Source: Yoonia sp.
GTDB taxonomy: Bacteria > Pseudomonadota > Alphaproteobacteria > Rhodobacterales > Rhodobacteraceae
Length of the DNA stretch: 64,000 nucleotides
Direction of reading: 5' to 3'
Assembly: GCA_023955335.1 (NCBI GenBank)
Contig: JAGSGF010000003.1
Coordinates: 1-64,000 of the forward strand
The notes under the pieces are model-generated. The model searched no databases. It had not been told where the DNA came from and was given only the letters and a program-made list of their open reading frames with translations. Below, one piece after another: positions 26,663 through 34,681 of this stretch; position 1 is the first letter of the stretch; every line of letters starts with the position of its first letter. The translations under genes were made by a program, and so were the position numbers.

Positions 26663-27565
26663 TCATCCGCCCATTTCAACGATCACGGCGCCAAGTGCAA
26701 CCAATGCCATCAACAATAGGCGGCGCGGCCCCACTTTTTCGCCCAAAATGAACCATCCGATCAGGGCTGCAAACACTGTCGACGTCTCTCGCAGGACAGC
26801 TGCCTCGCCCACTTTATCAAGCCGCGTAGCAAGCATGACACCGCCAAAGCTAATCCAAGCAATGAATGCGCCCGCAAATCCGCGCCACAACAGCGGACCA
26901 AGATCAGGCTTGGCCGACATTCGGCGATAGCGAACAGCGGCGATGATCGGAAAATCAAACGCCGTCACAAAGAAAAACCATGCCAAAAACGTGAAGGGGT
27001 TCAGGCTGGACCGAATACCATAGGCGTCCCACGTGGTATAAATCGCAACGGTCACACCGCCAAGAACGGCCCAAGCTAAACCCGTTTTTAGCGCCCCGAG
27101 GTCGATTGTTTCTTCGGACAGATTGCGCAGCGCAAGCAGCAAAATCCCCCCCGACAAGCACCCAACGCCCATCCATTGAACGAGCGTAAAATGTTCACCA
27201 AAAATGGCAGATGCCGCGATGACAGTAACCAATGGGCCAGTCCCGCGCACCACAGGATACACCACCGTATAGGCCGCTTTTTCATACGCCAGCGCCATCG
27301 TCAGCTTGTAGATCAGGTGGATCACCACAGCACCGGCCAGCATCCATGCTGTGAATGCATTGGGCCAAGGGACCAAAAACAGGGCCACAGGCGCAGAGAT
27401 TAAGGCAAGCCAGCCATCAATCGCACCGCGCGTCAGCCACGGATCATGCCGCCCCTTTTGCAACGCTCCAAATGCGGCGTGCGCAACAGCAGACATCAAC
27501 GCCAGCGCCGTCGCTAGCTGAGCCCCTTGCGGTGTTCCCGCAAGTTGAACGATCCAGTCACCCAC
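26663..27565 (-). CDS. DMT superfamily (EamA) permease
   Basis: 300-residue membrane protein with about ten hydrophobic helices in two EamA repeats. Seen: YTVVYPVVRGTGPLVTVIAAS in the first repeat and AVLRETSTVFAALIGWFILGEKVGPRR in the second, split by charged loops; both are typical DMT helices 4 and 9. The start codon is GTG (27565); no good Shine-Dalgarno sequence precedes it, which fits translational coupling to ftsY, whose stop is 11 bp upstream. Substrate unknown. It is not closely similar to the other DMT protein at 6450-7361. Confidence 0.87.
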   Translation of the reverse strand: MGDWIVQLAGTPQGAQLATALALMSAVAHAAFGALQKGRHDPWLTRGAIDGWLALISAPVALFLVPWPNAFTAWMLAGAVVIHLIYKLTMALAYEKAAYTVVYPVVRGTGPLVTVIAASAIFGEHFTLVQWMGVGCLSGGILLLALRNLSEETIDLGALKTGLAWAVLGGVTVAIYTTWDAYGIRSSLNPFTFLAWFFFVTAFDFPIIAAVRYRRMSAKPDLGPLLWRGFAGAFIAWISFGGVMLATRLDKVGEAAVLRETSTVFAALIGWFILGEKVGPRRLLLMALVALGAVIVEMGG

Positions 27566-27576
27566 GAGAGCGGCAG

Positions 27577-28773
27577 CTACTTGACATCACGTCCGACAAG
27601 CGCATTTGCGAAATCTTCGGGATCAAACGGGGCAAGATCATCAATTTGTTCGCCAACCCCGATCGCATGGATAGGCAATCCGAACTTATCGGCCAACGCC
27701 ACAAGCACGCCACCCTTTGCGGTTCCGTCCAGTTTCGTCATCACAAGGCCGGATACATCCGACAGCTCTTGGAACACCTTAACCTGTTGGAGTGCGTTTT
27801 GCCCCGTCGTTGCGTCCAGAACCAAAAGCGTATTATGCGGCGCATCAGGGTCTTTCTTGCGGATAACCCGGACGATTTTGGTCAGTTCTTCCATCAAATC
27901 AGCGCGGTTTTGCAACCGGCCCGCAGTGTCGATCATCAACAAATCCACACCATCGCGGTGCGCCTGTTCCATCGCGTCATAAGCCAAACTTGCCGGATCA
28001 GACCCTTCGGGGGCCGTCAAAACCGGAACACCTGCGCGGTCGCCCCATACTTGAAGCTGTTCGACCGCTGCGGCGCGGAACGTGTCCCCAGCTGCGATCA
28101 CAACCGTTTTTCCAGCAGCCTTAAACTGACTCGCCAGCTTGCCAATCGTTGTCGTTTTACCCGATCCATTGACGCCGACCACCAGCACGACTTGCGGCTT
28201 TTTGGCATAAAGCGGCATCGGACGCGCAACGGGGTCCATGATGCGCGTGATTTCGGCGGCCATCAATGCCTTGATCTCATCGGTAGATAGTTTCTTGCCC
28301 ATCCGTCCTTCGACCATGTTCGCGGTGACACGTAGGGCTGTGTCCACGCCCATGTCGGTCGAAATAAGCAACTCTTCGAGCTGTTCCAGCATGTCGTCAT
28401 CAAGCACGCGACGCACGACGTTACTTTCGTTCCCGCGGCCCATCAAACGGCCGAAAAGACCCGTTTTTGGATGTTCTTGTGCTGGTTCAACCTCAAGCGG
28501 GGACGGCTCCAGCGTCGTCATTGGAGCGACAACAGGCGCGGGCTCAACCTCTGCCGGGCTTGGGTCATCGGTGACAGGTTCCGGTTCCGGCGCTACCGGC
28601 TCGGGTGCTAAACGAACCTCTGTCGGCTCCGGAATTGTGTCCGCTTGCACCGGTTCATCACGAACGTATTCAGGCGCGGGCGCCCCGCCATCACCTACAA
28701 TCGCATCCAAACCTTCGTCAATTTTGGAAGACGACCGAAGCATCCGGTCTTTGAGTTTTTTGAAAAACGACAT
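27577..28773 (-). CDS. ftsY: Signal recognition particle receptor FtsY
   Basis: SRP receptor GTPase that docks ribosome-nascent chain complexes at the membrane. 398 residues. The N-terminal A domain (about 25-110) is acidic and rich in Glu, Pro and Val, as in proteobacterial FtsY. The NG domain follows: four-helix N region, G1 VGVNGSGKTTTIGKLA, AAGDTFRAAAVEQL, G3 DTAGRLQNR, G4 TKLDGTAKGG, and the closing GVGEQIDDLAPFDPEDFANAL. AAGGGC lies about 7 nt before the ATG at 28773; an in-frame extension upstream lacks similarity. First gene of a likely ftsY-DMT-yciB operon. Confidence 0.97.
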   Translation of the reverse strand: MSFFKKLKDRMLRSSSKIDEGLDAIVGDGGAPAPEYVRDEPVQADTIPEPTEVRLAPEPVAPEPEPVTDDPSPAEVEPAPVVAPMTTLEPSPLEVEPAQEHPKTGLFGRLMGRGNESNVVRRVLDDDMLEQLEELLISTDMGVDTALRVTANMVEGRMGKKLSTDEIKALMAAEITRIMDPVARPMPLYAKKPQVVLVVGVNGSGKTTTIGKLASQFKAAGKTVVIAAGDTFRAAAVEQLQVWGDRAGVPVLTAPEGSDPASLAYDAMEQAHRDGVDLLMIDTAGRLQNRADLMEELTKIVRVIRKKDPDAPHNTLLVLDATTGQNALQQVKVFQELSDVSGLVMTKLDGTAKGGVLVALADKFGLPIHAIGVGEQIDDLAPFDPEDFANALVGRDVK

Positions 28774-28926
28774 CGTGCGGCCCTTAAACACTGAACTCCA
28801 AACACTTAGTCCTGATTGATGGATATTGAAAGAGGCCGCGCAACTGCAGTGGGCTGTCCAAAAGTGAAACAATTCGTCGCGGGATCAGGCACTGACGTTT
28901 TAATGATTGCGTGCTACATCCGATAA

Positions 28927-29958
28927 ATGATCCGTTTGTTAACGCCAATGCGCTTATTCACACTCGCCACGCTTATCCCTGTCGCACTTATTTGTGCGGC
29001 TGCAATCTTGGGTGGGATCTGGATTTTAGCGAGCCTGATCTATCTCACAGCGTTGGCAGCGTGTTTGGATGAGGTTGTTCATCACGTCACACCGCCGACA
29101 AAAGACAGCGAATTCCCGGCTGCAATGGTTTTGTCAGTCACCCTTGGCGTGGTTCACTTTGGGCTTCTTGCGCTGGTCGTCAGCGCGCTTTCAAACGGAA
29201 ACACGGACTTACCCGCCAAAATTGGCCTCTTCATCGCCGCTGGATTTTTCTTTGGACAAATCAGCAATTCCAATGCGCATGAGCTGATACATCGCGGCGG
29301 GCGTGGCCCGCACCGCTTGGGGAAATGGGTCTATATTTCATTGCTTTTCGGGCATCACACATCTGCGCATGTGCTTGTGCACCATCGGCATGTGGCCACC
29401 CCATTGGACCCATCGACATCGCGGCGCGGCGAAAGCTATTATAAATTTGCAGTACGAGCCTGGCGCGGATCATTCCGCAAAGGGCTGGCCGCCGAGACCG
29501 AACGCCAACAGCGCACCGGTGCCCCCGTTTATCGGCACCCCTATGTGACTTATATCGGGGGGGCCGTGGGCTTTGTGGTGCTGGCGTGGCTTATCGGAGG
29601 GCCGGTTGGGGCCGCAGTCTATGTTGCGCTCGCCACATTTAGCACGTCGCAATTATTGCTGTCCGACTACGTCCAGCACTATGGGCTGATGAGGTCACAG
29701 GTTGATGGCAAATATGAACCCGTCAATGCGCGCCATAGCTGGAATAGCCCGCATTGGTTTTCGTCTGCCGTCATGCTGAACGCACCGCGACATTCAGATC
29801 ACCACACGCATCCATCACGGCCCTACGACACCCTGATCATCCCGGACGGTAGCCCGATGCTGCCGCAGTCCCTGCCTGTGATGGCCTGTCTGGCGTTGGC
29901 GCCGCGTCGTTGGCGCAAGGTCATGGACCCGCTCGCCGCGCAATGCTCCGCCCGGTGA
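28927..29958 (+). CDS. alkB: Alkane 1-monooxygenase-like membrane di-iron hydroxylase
   Basis: 343-residue integral membrane protein of the AlkB group, which oxidises terminal methyl groups of alkanes or fatty chains with a rubredoxin partner. The histidine boxes are present: NAHELIHRG (HE[LM]xH), FGHHTSAHVLVHHRHVATPLDP (second box; the Glu of EHxxGHH is Ala here) and APRHSDHHTHPSRPY (third box). Hydrophobic pairs flank the boxes. No rubredoxin gene is adjacent. The replaced glutamate and the lack of neighbours leave substrate choice open. The gene is divergent from ftsY with a 153-bp gap; ribosome site weak. Confidence 0.88.
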   Translation: MIRLLTPMRLFTLATLIPVALICAAAILGGIWILASLIYLTALAACLDEVVHHVTPPTKDSEFPAAMVLSVTLGVVHFGLLALVVSALSNGNTDLPAKIGLFIAAGFFFGQISNSNAHELIHRGGRGPHRLGKWVYISLLFGHHTSAHVLVHHRHVATPLDPSTSRRGESYYKFAVRAWRGSFRKGLAAETERQQRTGAPVYRHPYVTYIGGAVGFVVLAWLIGGPVGAAVYVALATFSTSQLLLSDYVQHYGLMRSQVDGKYEPVNARHSWNSPHWFSSAVMLNAPRHSDHHTHPSRPYDTLIIPDGSPMLPQSLPVMACLALAPRRWRKVMDPLAAQCSAR

Positions 29959-30005
29959 CACGGATATGACTGGTCAAGCGCTTCGGTCTTGGGCACTCTA
30001 ACAGT

Positions 30006-30395
30006 ATGCGATATCTGGTTTTACTTGTCTTGGCCGCCCCTGCTTTTGCAGACGATGCCATGAATGCCGCCGAATTTGATGCCTACACCAAAGGGAAAAC
30101 CCTCTCGTTTGGCGTCGCGGGCGACGATGCTTATGGCGTTGAGCAATACCAAGACAATCAGCGCGTCATTTGGTCATTTCTGGATGGGGAATGTAGCAAT
30201 GGTGTCTGGTATGAAAGCAAAGGAAGTATTTGTTTTCGCTACGACTTTGACCCTGATCCCAAGTGTTGGAAATTCTACGACGAACCAAATGGCCTGCGCG
30301 CAGTTTTTATGAACCGCCCCAACACATCGGTCCTTTATGAAGCGCACGACAGCGATGAGCCGCTGATTTGTCCAGGCCCGAACCTAGGTGTCTAG
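30006..30395 (+). CDS. Small secreted protein of unknown function
   Basis: 129 residues. A short signal peptide (MRYLVLLVLAAPAFA, cleaved after AFA) precedes a compact acidic domain with three or four cysteines (GECSNG, ICFRY, KCWKFY, LICPG) that could form disulfides in the periplasm. There is a regular pattern of aromatic residues (YTKGKTLSFGV, GVWYESKGSICFRYDF). I do not recognise a characterised family; it may be one of the small periplasmic families common in Rhodobacterales. The gene follows alkB by 47 bp on the same strand and its 3' end overlaps the convergent xseA gene by 12 bp. Confidence 0.75.
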   Translation: MRYLVLLVLAAPAFADDAMNAAEFDAYTKGKTLSFGVAGDDAYGVEQYQDNQRVIWSFLDGECSNGVWYESKGSICFRYDFDPDPKCWKFYDEPNGLRAVFMNRPNTSVLYEAHDSDEPLICPGPNLGV

Positions 30396-31805
30396 TGTCA
30401 CGCGCCCATCTGCGAATTCGATCTCAATGGATTTCGCCGCTTTGGCCCCTGCCGTCGCCGTAATAACGGCACCATCACCACGTACGACCGCATATCCACG
30501 TTTGAGCGTTTCGACATACCCAAGCGTTTCACGCAGACGGTCCAACGACGCCAGTCGCGTTTTGCGGGCTGTCTGATCACTTTGGGCACGCGCGCAAAGC
30601 CGCGCCATAACAGCATCAAGCCGCTCGCGTTTACGCGCCACATCGCGGGCGATCACGTCCGTACGTAAACCACGCGATGCACTATCGAGCTTGTCTTTTG
30701 CACGGGCGATCCGCGTTTGCAAAATACTGGGGCGCAGTGGGCCGGACGCGTCAGACAGGGTCAATTGTTTGATCGCAATTGCCCGGCGCAGCGCGATTGG
30801 CAATCGATCTGCGACGGTATCAAATCGCTGACGTGGTCCATCAAGCAAGCTCTCCCTGCTTGGCAGCCCACGCGACAAATCGCGAAGGCGCTGCCCACGC
30901 TGGGTCACCCCGCTGCTTAACGATTGGCTGAGCCGCGCGGCTTGCTGATCCACCCAAGCCATCAACTCTATGCGGACTGGCACTGCCATTTCGGCAGCAG
31001 CAGTCGGCGTTGGTGCGCGCACATCAGACACAAAATCAATCAGTGTCGTGTCGGTTTCATGCCCAACAGCCGAAATCAGCGGGATATCTGACGCGGCAAC
31101 GGCGCGGGCCACGATTTCTTCGTTAAAGCCCCAAAGGTCCTCTAAGGATCCACCTCCACGAGCCACGATGATCAAATCAGGGCGCGGCAATGCCCCCCCA
31201 GCCGTCATGGCGTTAAACCCGCGAATCGCATTCGCAACCTCAAGCGCGCAGCGTTGTCCCTGCACCGCCACGGGCCAAATCAACACTTTGCGCGGAAATC
31301 TATCGCGCAGACGGTGCAAAATATCGCGGATGACCGCACCGGACGGGGACGTCACAACGCCAATAATCTCGGGCAGATATGGGAGTTCTTTCTTACGGTC
31401 CGCTGCAAACAATCCTTCTGACGCCAGCTGCGCTTTGCGTTTTTCAAGCATGGCCATCAAAGCACCAGCGCCTGCTGGCACCACGCTTTCGATCACCATC
31501 TGATATTTTGACTGACCGGGGAATGTCGTAAGCTTGCCGGTGGCGATCACTTCCATCCCCTCTTCGGGACGGGTGGCAAGCGCGGCTGCGCGACCTTTCC
31601 AAATGACGCCAGCCAGCACAGAGCGCTCGTCTTTCAGATCCATATAGATGTGGCCAGACGCAGGCCGCGACACGCGCCCCACCTCGCCGCGCACACGAAC
31701 GTGGGAAAACCCGCCTTCAATCGCCTTTTTCACAGCACCCGAAATTTCGGATACGGAAAACTCGGGCGCGTTGTCACCCACGGGGTCGTCGTCGAAAAGG
31801 TCCAT
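30384..31805 (-). CDS. xseA: Exodeoxyribonuclease VII large subunit
   Basis: Catalytic subunit of ExoVII, which degrades single-stranded DNA from both ends with XseB. 473 residues. The N-terminal OB-fold (about 15-110: ISGAVKKAIEGGFSHVRVRGEVG, GHIYMDLKD) is followed by the nuclease domain with TSPSGAVIRDI, VARGGGSLEDLWGFN, SAVGHETDTTLID and RAPTPTAAAE. A long coiled region and the C-terminal LGYVETLKRGYAVVRG complete it. AAGGGCG precedes the ATG. It diverges from purD with 70 bp between. xseB is not in the window. Confidence 0.96.
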   Translation of the reverse strand: MDLFDDDPVGDNAPEFSVSEISGAVKKAIEGGFSHVRVRGEVGRVSRPASGHIYMDLKDERSVLAGVIWKGRAAALATRPEEGMEVIATGKLTTFPGQSKYQMVIESVVPAGAGALMAMLEKRKAQLASEGLFAADRKKELPYLPEIIGVVTSPSGAVIRDILHRLRDRFPRKVLIWPVAVQGQRCALEVANAIRGFNAMTAGGALPRPDLIIVARGGGSLEDLWGFNEEIVARAVAASDIPLISAVGHETDTTLIDFVSDVRAPTPTAAAEMAVPVRIELMAWVDQQAARLSQSLSSGVTQRGQRLRDLSRGLPSRESLLDGPRQRFDTVADRLPIALRRAIAIKQLTLSDASGPLRPSILQTRIARAKDKLDSASRGLRTDVIARDVARKRERLDAVMARLCARAQSDQTARKTRLASLDRLRETLGYVETLKRGYAVVRGDGAVITATAGAKAAKSIEIEFADGRVTLDT

Positions 31806-31875
31806 GCTGCGCCCTTGTGATCAGCCTGAGCTAACCTTAGAACGCATCCAGACGAAGGCCAAGCAGGAGACGACC

Positions 31876-33138
31876 ATGAACATCCTTATTTTGGGCAGCG
31901 GTGGGCGCGAACACAGCCTCGCTTGGGCAATACAGCAAAATCCGAAATGCGACCGGCTGATTGTGGCCCCTGGAAACGCTGGGATTGCACAAATCTGCGA
32001 CTGTGCGGACATCGACATTATGGATGGCGATACGGTGGCAACCTTTGCCGAAGAAAACGCCATTGATTTCGTGATCATCGGACCAGAAGCCCCCCTTGCG
32101 GCAGGTGTGGCCGACCGCTTGCGCGACGCGGGCCTATTGGTTTTCGGACCTTCCAAGGCCGCAGCAGCGCTCGAAGCGTCCAAATCTTTCACAAAAGTGA
32201 TCTGCGACGCGGCAAACGCGCCAACAGCGGGTTACGGCCATTTCCGCGACGCCGATGCGGCCAAAGCCTATATCAAAGCGCAAGGCGCGCCCATCGTCGT
32301 TAAAGCTGACGGGCTTGCCGCTGGAAAAGGCGTCATCGTGGCAATGTCTGAGGCCGAGGCGCTGGACGCCATCGACGATATGTTCGATGGATCATTCGGT
32401 GACGCAGGCGCAGAAGTTGTGATCGAAGAGTTCATGGACGGCGAAGAGGCGTCATTCTTTGTGCTATGCGACGGAACCAGCATTCTGCCCATTGGCACTG
32501 CCCAAGACCACAAACGGGTTGGCGAAGGCGACACAGGGCCAAACACTGGCGGCATGGGGGCTTATTCCCCTGCCCCCGTGATGACCGACAGCGTGACCCA
32601 AAAGGCGATGGATGAAATCGTCGGGCCTTGCATGGACGAGATGCGCAAACGCGGGACACCATTTGAGGGCGTCCTTTTCGTGGGTCTGATGATCAAAGAC
32701 GGCCAGCCGCGACTTGTCGAATATAACGTGCGCTTTGGCGATCCCGAATGCCAAACCTTGATGATGCGGCTCGGTGGGCAGATTTTGGATTTGCTCCAAG
32801 CCTGCGCCGAACACCGCTTGCACGATATCAAAGCAAACTGGGCAGATGACCATGCGATCACGATCGTTATGGCGGCCAACGGATATCCGGGATCATACGA
32901 AAAAGGCTCGGCAATCAACGGGCTGGATACCCTGCCCGAAGACAGCAAGAATATGGTGTTCCATGCGGGCACAACGGAGAAAGATGGTGCGATCACGGCA
33001 ACTGGCGGCCGCGTACTGGCTGTTACTGCATGCGGCGAAACGCTAACAGAGGCACGCGAGCGGGCCTACAAAATGACCAAATCGATCGATTGGCCTGCAG
33101 GGTTTTACAGAAATGATATTGGCTGGCGGGCACTCTAG
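31876..33138 (+). CDS. purD: Phosphoribosylamine-glycine ligase
   Basis: ATP-grasp enzyme that makes glycinamide ribonucleotide, the second step of purine synthesis. 420 residues. Seen: MNILILGSGGREHSLAWA at the start, GPEAPLAAGVADRL, KADGLAAGKGVIVA (ATP-grasp), VIEEFMDGEEASFF, GPNTGGMGAYSPAPV and RFGDPECQTLMMRL near the active site, plus the C-terminal GGRVLAVTACG domain. CAGGAGA lies 6 nt before the ATG at 31876; the frame is open for 76 codons upstream but these overlap xseA. It ends in a strong hairpin terminator. Confidence 0.97.
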   Translation: MNILILGSGGREHSLAWAIQQNPKCDRLIVAPGNAGIAQICDCADIDIMDGDTVATFAEENAIDFVIIGPEAPLAAGVADRLRDAGLLVFGPSKAAAALEASKSFTKVICDAANAPTAGYGHFRDADAAKAYIKAQGAPIVVKADGLAAGKGVIVAMSEAEALDAIDDMFDGSFGDAGAEVVIEEFMDGEEASFFVLCDGTSILPIGTAQDHKRVGEGDTGPNTGGMGAYSPAPVMTDSVTQKAMDEIVGPCMDEMRKRGTPFEGVLFVGLMIKDGQPRLVEYNVRFGDPECQTLMMRLGGQILDLLQACAEHRLHDIKANWADDHAITIVMAANGYPGSYEKGSAINGLDTLPEDSKNMVFHAGTTEKDGAITATGGRVLAVTACGETLTEARERAYKMTKSIDWPAGFYRNDIGWRAL

Positions 33139-33150
33139 GCGAGAAACAAA

Positions 33151-33189
33151 ATGGGCCGATGCTGACAACAGCATCGGCCCATTCTTTTT
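33151..33189. terminator. Bidirectional terminator between purD and carD
   Basis: ATGGGCCGATGCTG and CAGCATCGGCCCAT form a perfect 14-bp stem with an ACAA loop, followed by TTCTTTTT on the plus strand and TTTTGTTT on the minus strand. It serves both convergent genes. Confidence 0.95.
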
Positions 33190-33205
33190 ATAACGCAAAA
33201 ACAGC

Positions 33206-33712
33206 TTATGCTGCGCGGGCAACAAGCACGCCTGTGATCTCGGCAACTGCCGCATTTTCGTCACTACCAGCCACAACCGCGATTTCGCGGGTCAACCGCT
33301 CTAACGCGGCTTCGTACAGCTGACGCTCTGAATAGCTTTGCTCGCGCTGGTCGTCTTGGCGGTGCAAATCACGCACAACTTCGGCAATCGCGATCAAATC
33401 ACCAGAGTTGATCTTTTGCTCGTATTCTTGCGCACGGCGGGACCACATGGCTTTCTTAACCTTGGCCTTGCCACGCAAAGTTTTCATCGCGTGAGCCACA
33501 ACATCAGGGGTCGCGAGCGACCGCATGCCAACGTCGATAGCCTTATGCGTCGGAACACGCAGGGTCATTTTGTCTTTTTCAAACGCAATGACGAACATTT
33601 CCAACTCGAAGCCAGCGACCTCTTGGGTTTCGACAGATACAACCTTACCCACGCCGTGGGCCGGGTAGACAACAAAATCGTTCGGGCTAAAGTCTAGTTT
33701 TTTCTTACTCAT
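33206..33712 (-). CDS. CarD family transcriptional regulator
   Basis: 168-residue CarD/CdnL-type protein that binds the RNA polymerase beta subunit and promoter DNA to stabilise open complexes, often at rRNA promoters. The N-terminal RNAP-interaction domain is seen at about 9-70 (FSPNDFVVYPAHGVGKVVSVE, AFEKDKMTLRVPTHKA), and the C-terminal helical DNA-binding domain at 75-165 (KAKVKKAMWSRRAQEYEQKINSG, split by conserved Trp-Ser-Arg-Arg). AAAGGA is 6 nt upstream of the ATG at 33712. It stands alone between the purD terminator and the fdxA terminator, and has a long leader containing the palindrome GAACAACTTGTTC. Confidence 0.94.
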   Translation of the reverse strand: MSKKKLDFSPNDFVVYPAHGVGKVVSVETQEVAGFELEMFVIAFEKDKMTLRVPTHKAIDVGMRSLATPDVVAHAMKTLRGKAKVKKAMWSRRAQEYEQKINSGDLIAIAEVVRDLHRQDDQREQSYSERQLYEAALERLTREIAVVAGSDENAAVAEITGVLVARAA

Positions 33713-33754
33713 GGTCGTCCTTTCAGCTGGTACCGCAGACAAAAAATCCGGCGC

Positions 33755-33767
33755 GAACAACTTGTTC
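33755..33767. promoter_or_regulatory. Hyphenated palindrome in the carD leader
   Basis: GAACAA-C-TTGTTC, 43-55 bp upstream of the carD start. A perfect 6-bp inverted repeat with a one-base centre is a plausible dimeric-repressor site, but only one copy is present. Confidence 0.3.
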
Positions 33768-33830
33768 ACGTCGGTGTCTCACGGATCGTCAGCACAGTAT
33801 TTATTCTAAAACATTGAAGTCACTATAACA

Positions 33831-33860
33831 CAAAATCGCGCCACAAAGAAGGGGCGCGAT
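33831..33860 (-). terminator. Probable fdxA terminator
   Basis: On the minus strand ATCGCGCC and GGCGCGAT form an 8-bp stem around a 10-nt loop, followed by TTTTG. It lies 51 bp past the fdxA stop and ahead of carD. Confidence 0.65.
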
Positions 33861-33910
33861 CATATCCGGATTTCTATATAAACAAGGGCTCGCCGCGAAT
33901 AGCGAGCGAA

Positions 33911-34246
33911 TCAGCCGCCTTCGCCTGGTGCTTCTGAAAACAGCTCCATCTTGCCCTCTTTGCCGTCCATCTCTTCGGCATTGGGCAATTGGTCTTTCTT
34001 GGTGATGATAACTGGCCACATCTCGGAATACTTGCGGTTAAACTCAACCCATTTTTCCATGTCAGGCTCTGTATCAGGGCGGATCGCGTCAGCGGGGCAC
34101 TCCGGTTCGCACACACCGCAGTCAATGCATTCATCGGGGTGGATCACCAGCATGTTTTCACCTTCGTAAAAACAGTCCACGGGGCAGACTTCAACGCAGT
34201 CGGTGTATTTGCAGGCAATGCAGTTGTCGTTGACGATATAGGTCAT
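33911..34246 (-). CDS. fdxA: Seven-iron ferredoxin FdxA
   Basis: Small electron carrier with a [3Fe-4S] and a [4Fe-4S] cluster, 111 residues. Seen: [24 protein letters not shown] at the N-terminus (first cluster set, listed here as Cys9, Cys17 and Cys21 plus Cys25) and [17 protein letters not shown] (second set), followed by the typical C-terminal extension with [15 protein letters not shown]. The length and extension match the alphaproteobacterial FdxA family; partners are not evident from the neighbours. It follows the S4-domain gene by 48 bp on the same strand and is followed by its own terminator. Confidence 0.96.
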   Translation of the reverse strand: MTYIVNDNCIACKYTDCVEVCPVDCFYEGENMLVIHPDECIDCGVCEPECPADAIRPDTEPDMEKWVEFNRKYSEMWPVIITKKDQLPNAEEMDGKEGKMELFSEAPGEGG

Positions 34247-34294
34247 AGGTTCATCCGGAAAATTGTCTCGGCCTAGCTAGGCCAAGCCGCCGCC

Positions 34295-34681
34295 TCAATC
34301 AAGGTCAAACGGGTCGCCATCACGGGGATGAGACAGCATGTCCCGCCGATCCTTCTTGGTGGGGCGACCTTTTCCCTCGAATTTGGGGTTTTTCGGAACA
34401 TGAACCTTGGGCGGCGACATATCGTCGTACAGCGTTTGGGCCTCGGGTGCAGGGCCACGGCGGTGGCCACATGCAAGGATTTTGACGATCCGGATATCTG
34501 TTTGTTGGTGAAATGTGAGAACGTCATTGGCACCTACGGGACGGGCGGGCTTCGCCGCCACATCGCTATTGATCCGGACCTTGCCTGCGGAAATGATACC
34601 GGCGGCGATGGAGCGCGATTCGAAAAACCGCGCCTGCCATAACCATTTATCTAACCGGATCGTGTCACGCTTATCGTTCAA
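34295..34681 (-). CDS. S4-domain RNA-binding protein, Hsp15 (HslR) type
   Basis: 128-residue protein with an N-terminal S4 domain (IRLDKWLWQARFFESRSIAAGII, then GKVRINSDVAAKPARPV, residues ~8-52) and a lysine/arginine-rich tail. Hsp15-type proteins bind stalled 50S subunits that carry nascent chain-tRNA. The start codon is TTG (34681), overlapping the stop of the helicase gene as TTGA; no other start lies between it and the conserved domain. Coupling to a Suv3-like RNA helicase suggests a joint RNA or ribosome function, which is inference. Confidence 0.9.
   Translation of the reverse strand: MNDKRDTIRLDKWLWQARFFESRSIAAGIISAGKVRINSDVAAKPARPVGANDVLTFHQQTDIRIVKILACGHRRGPAPEAQTLYDDMSPPKVHVPKNPKFEGKGRPTKKDRRDMLSHPRDGDPFDLD

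Noticed and set aside
27355-28290. Plus-strand open frame of about 310 codons across the DMT gene and ftsY
   Set aside because: Antisense to two well-supported genes, basic and low-complexity, no motif.
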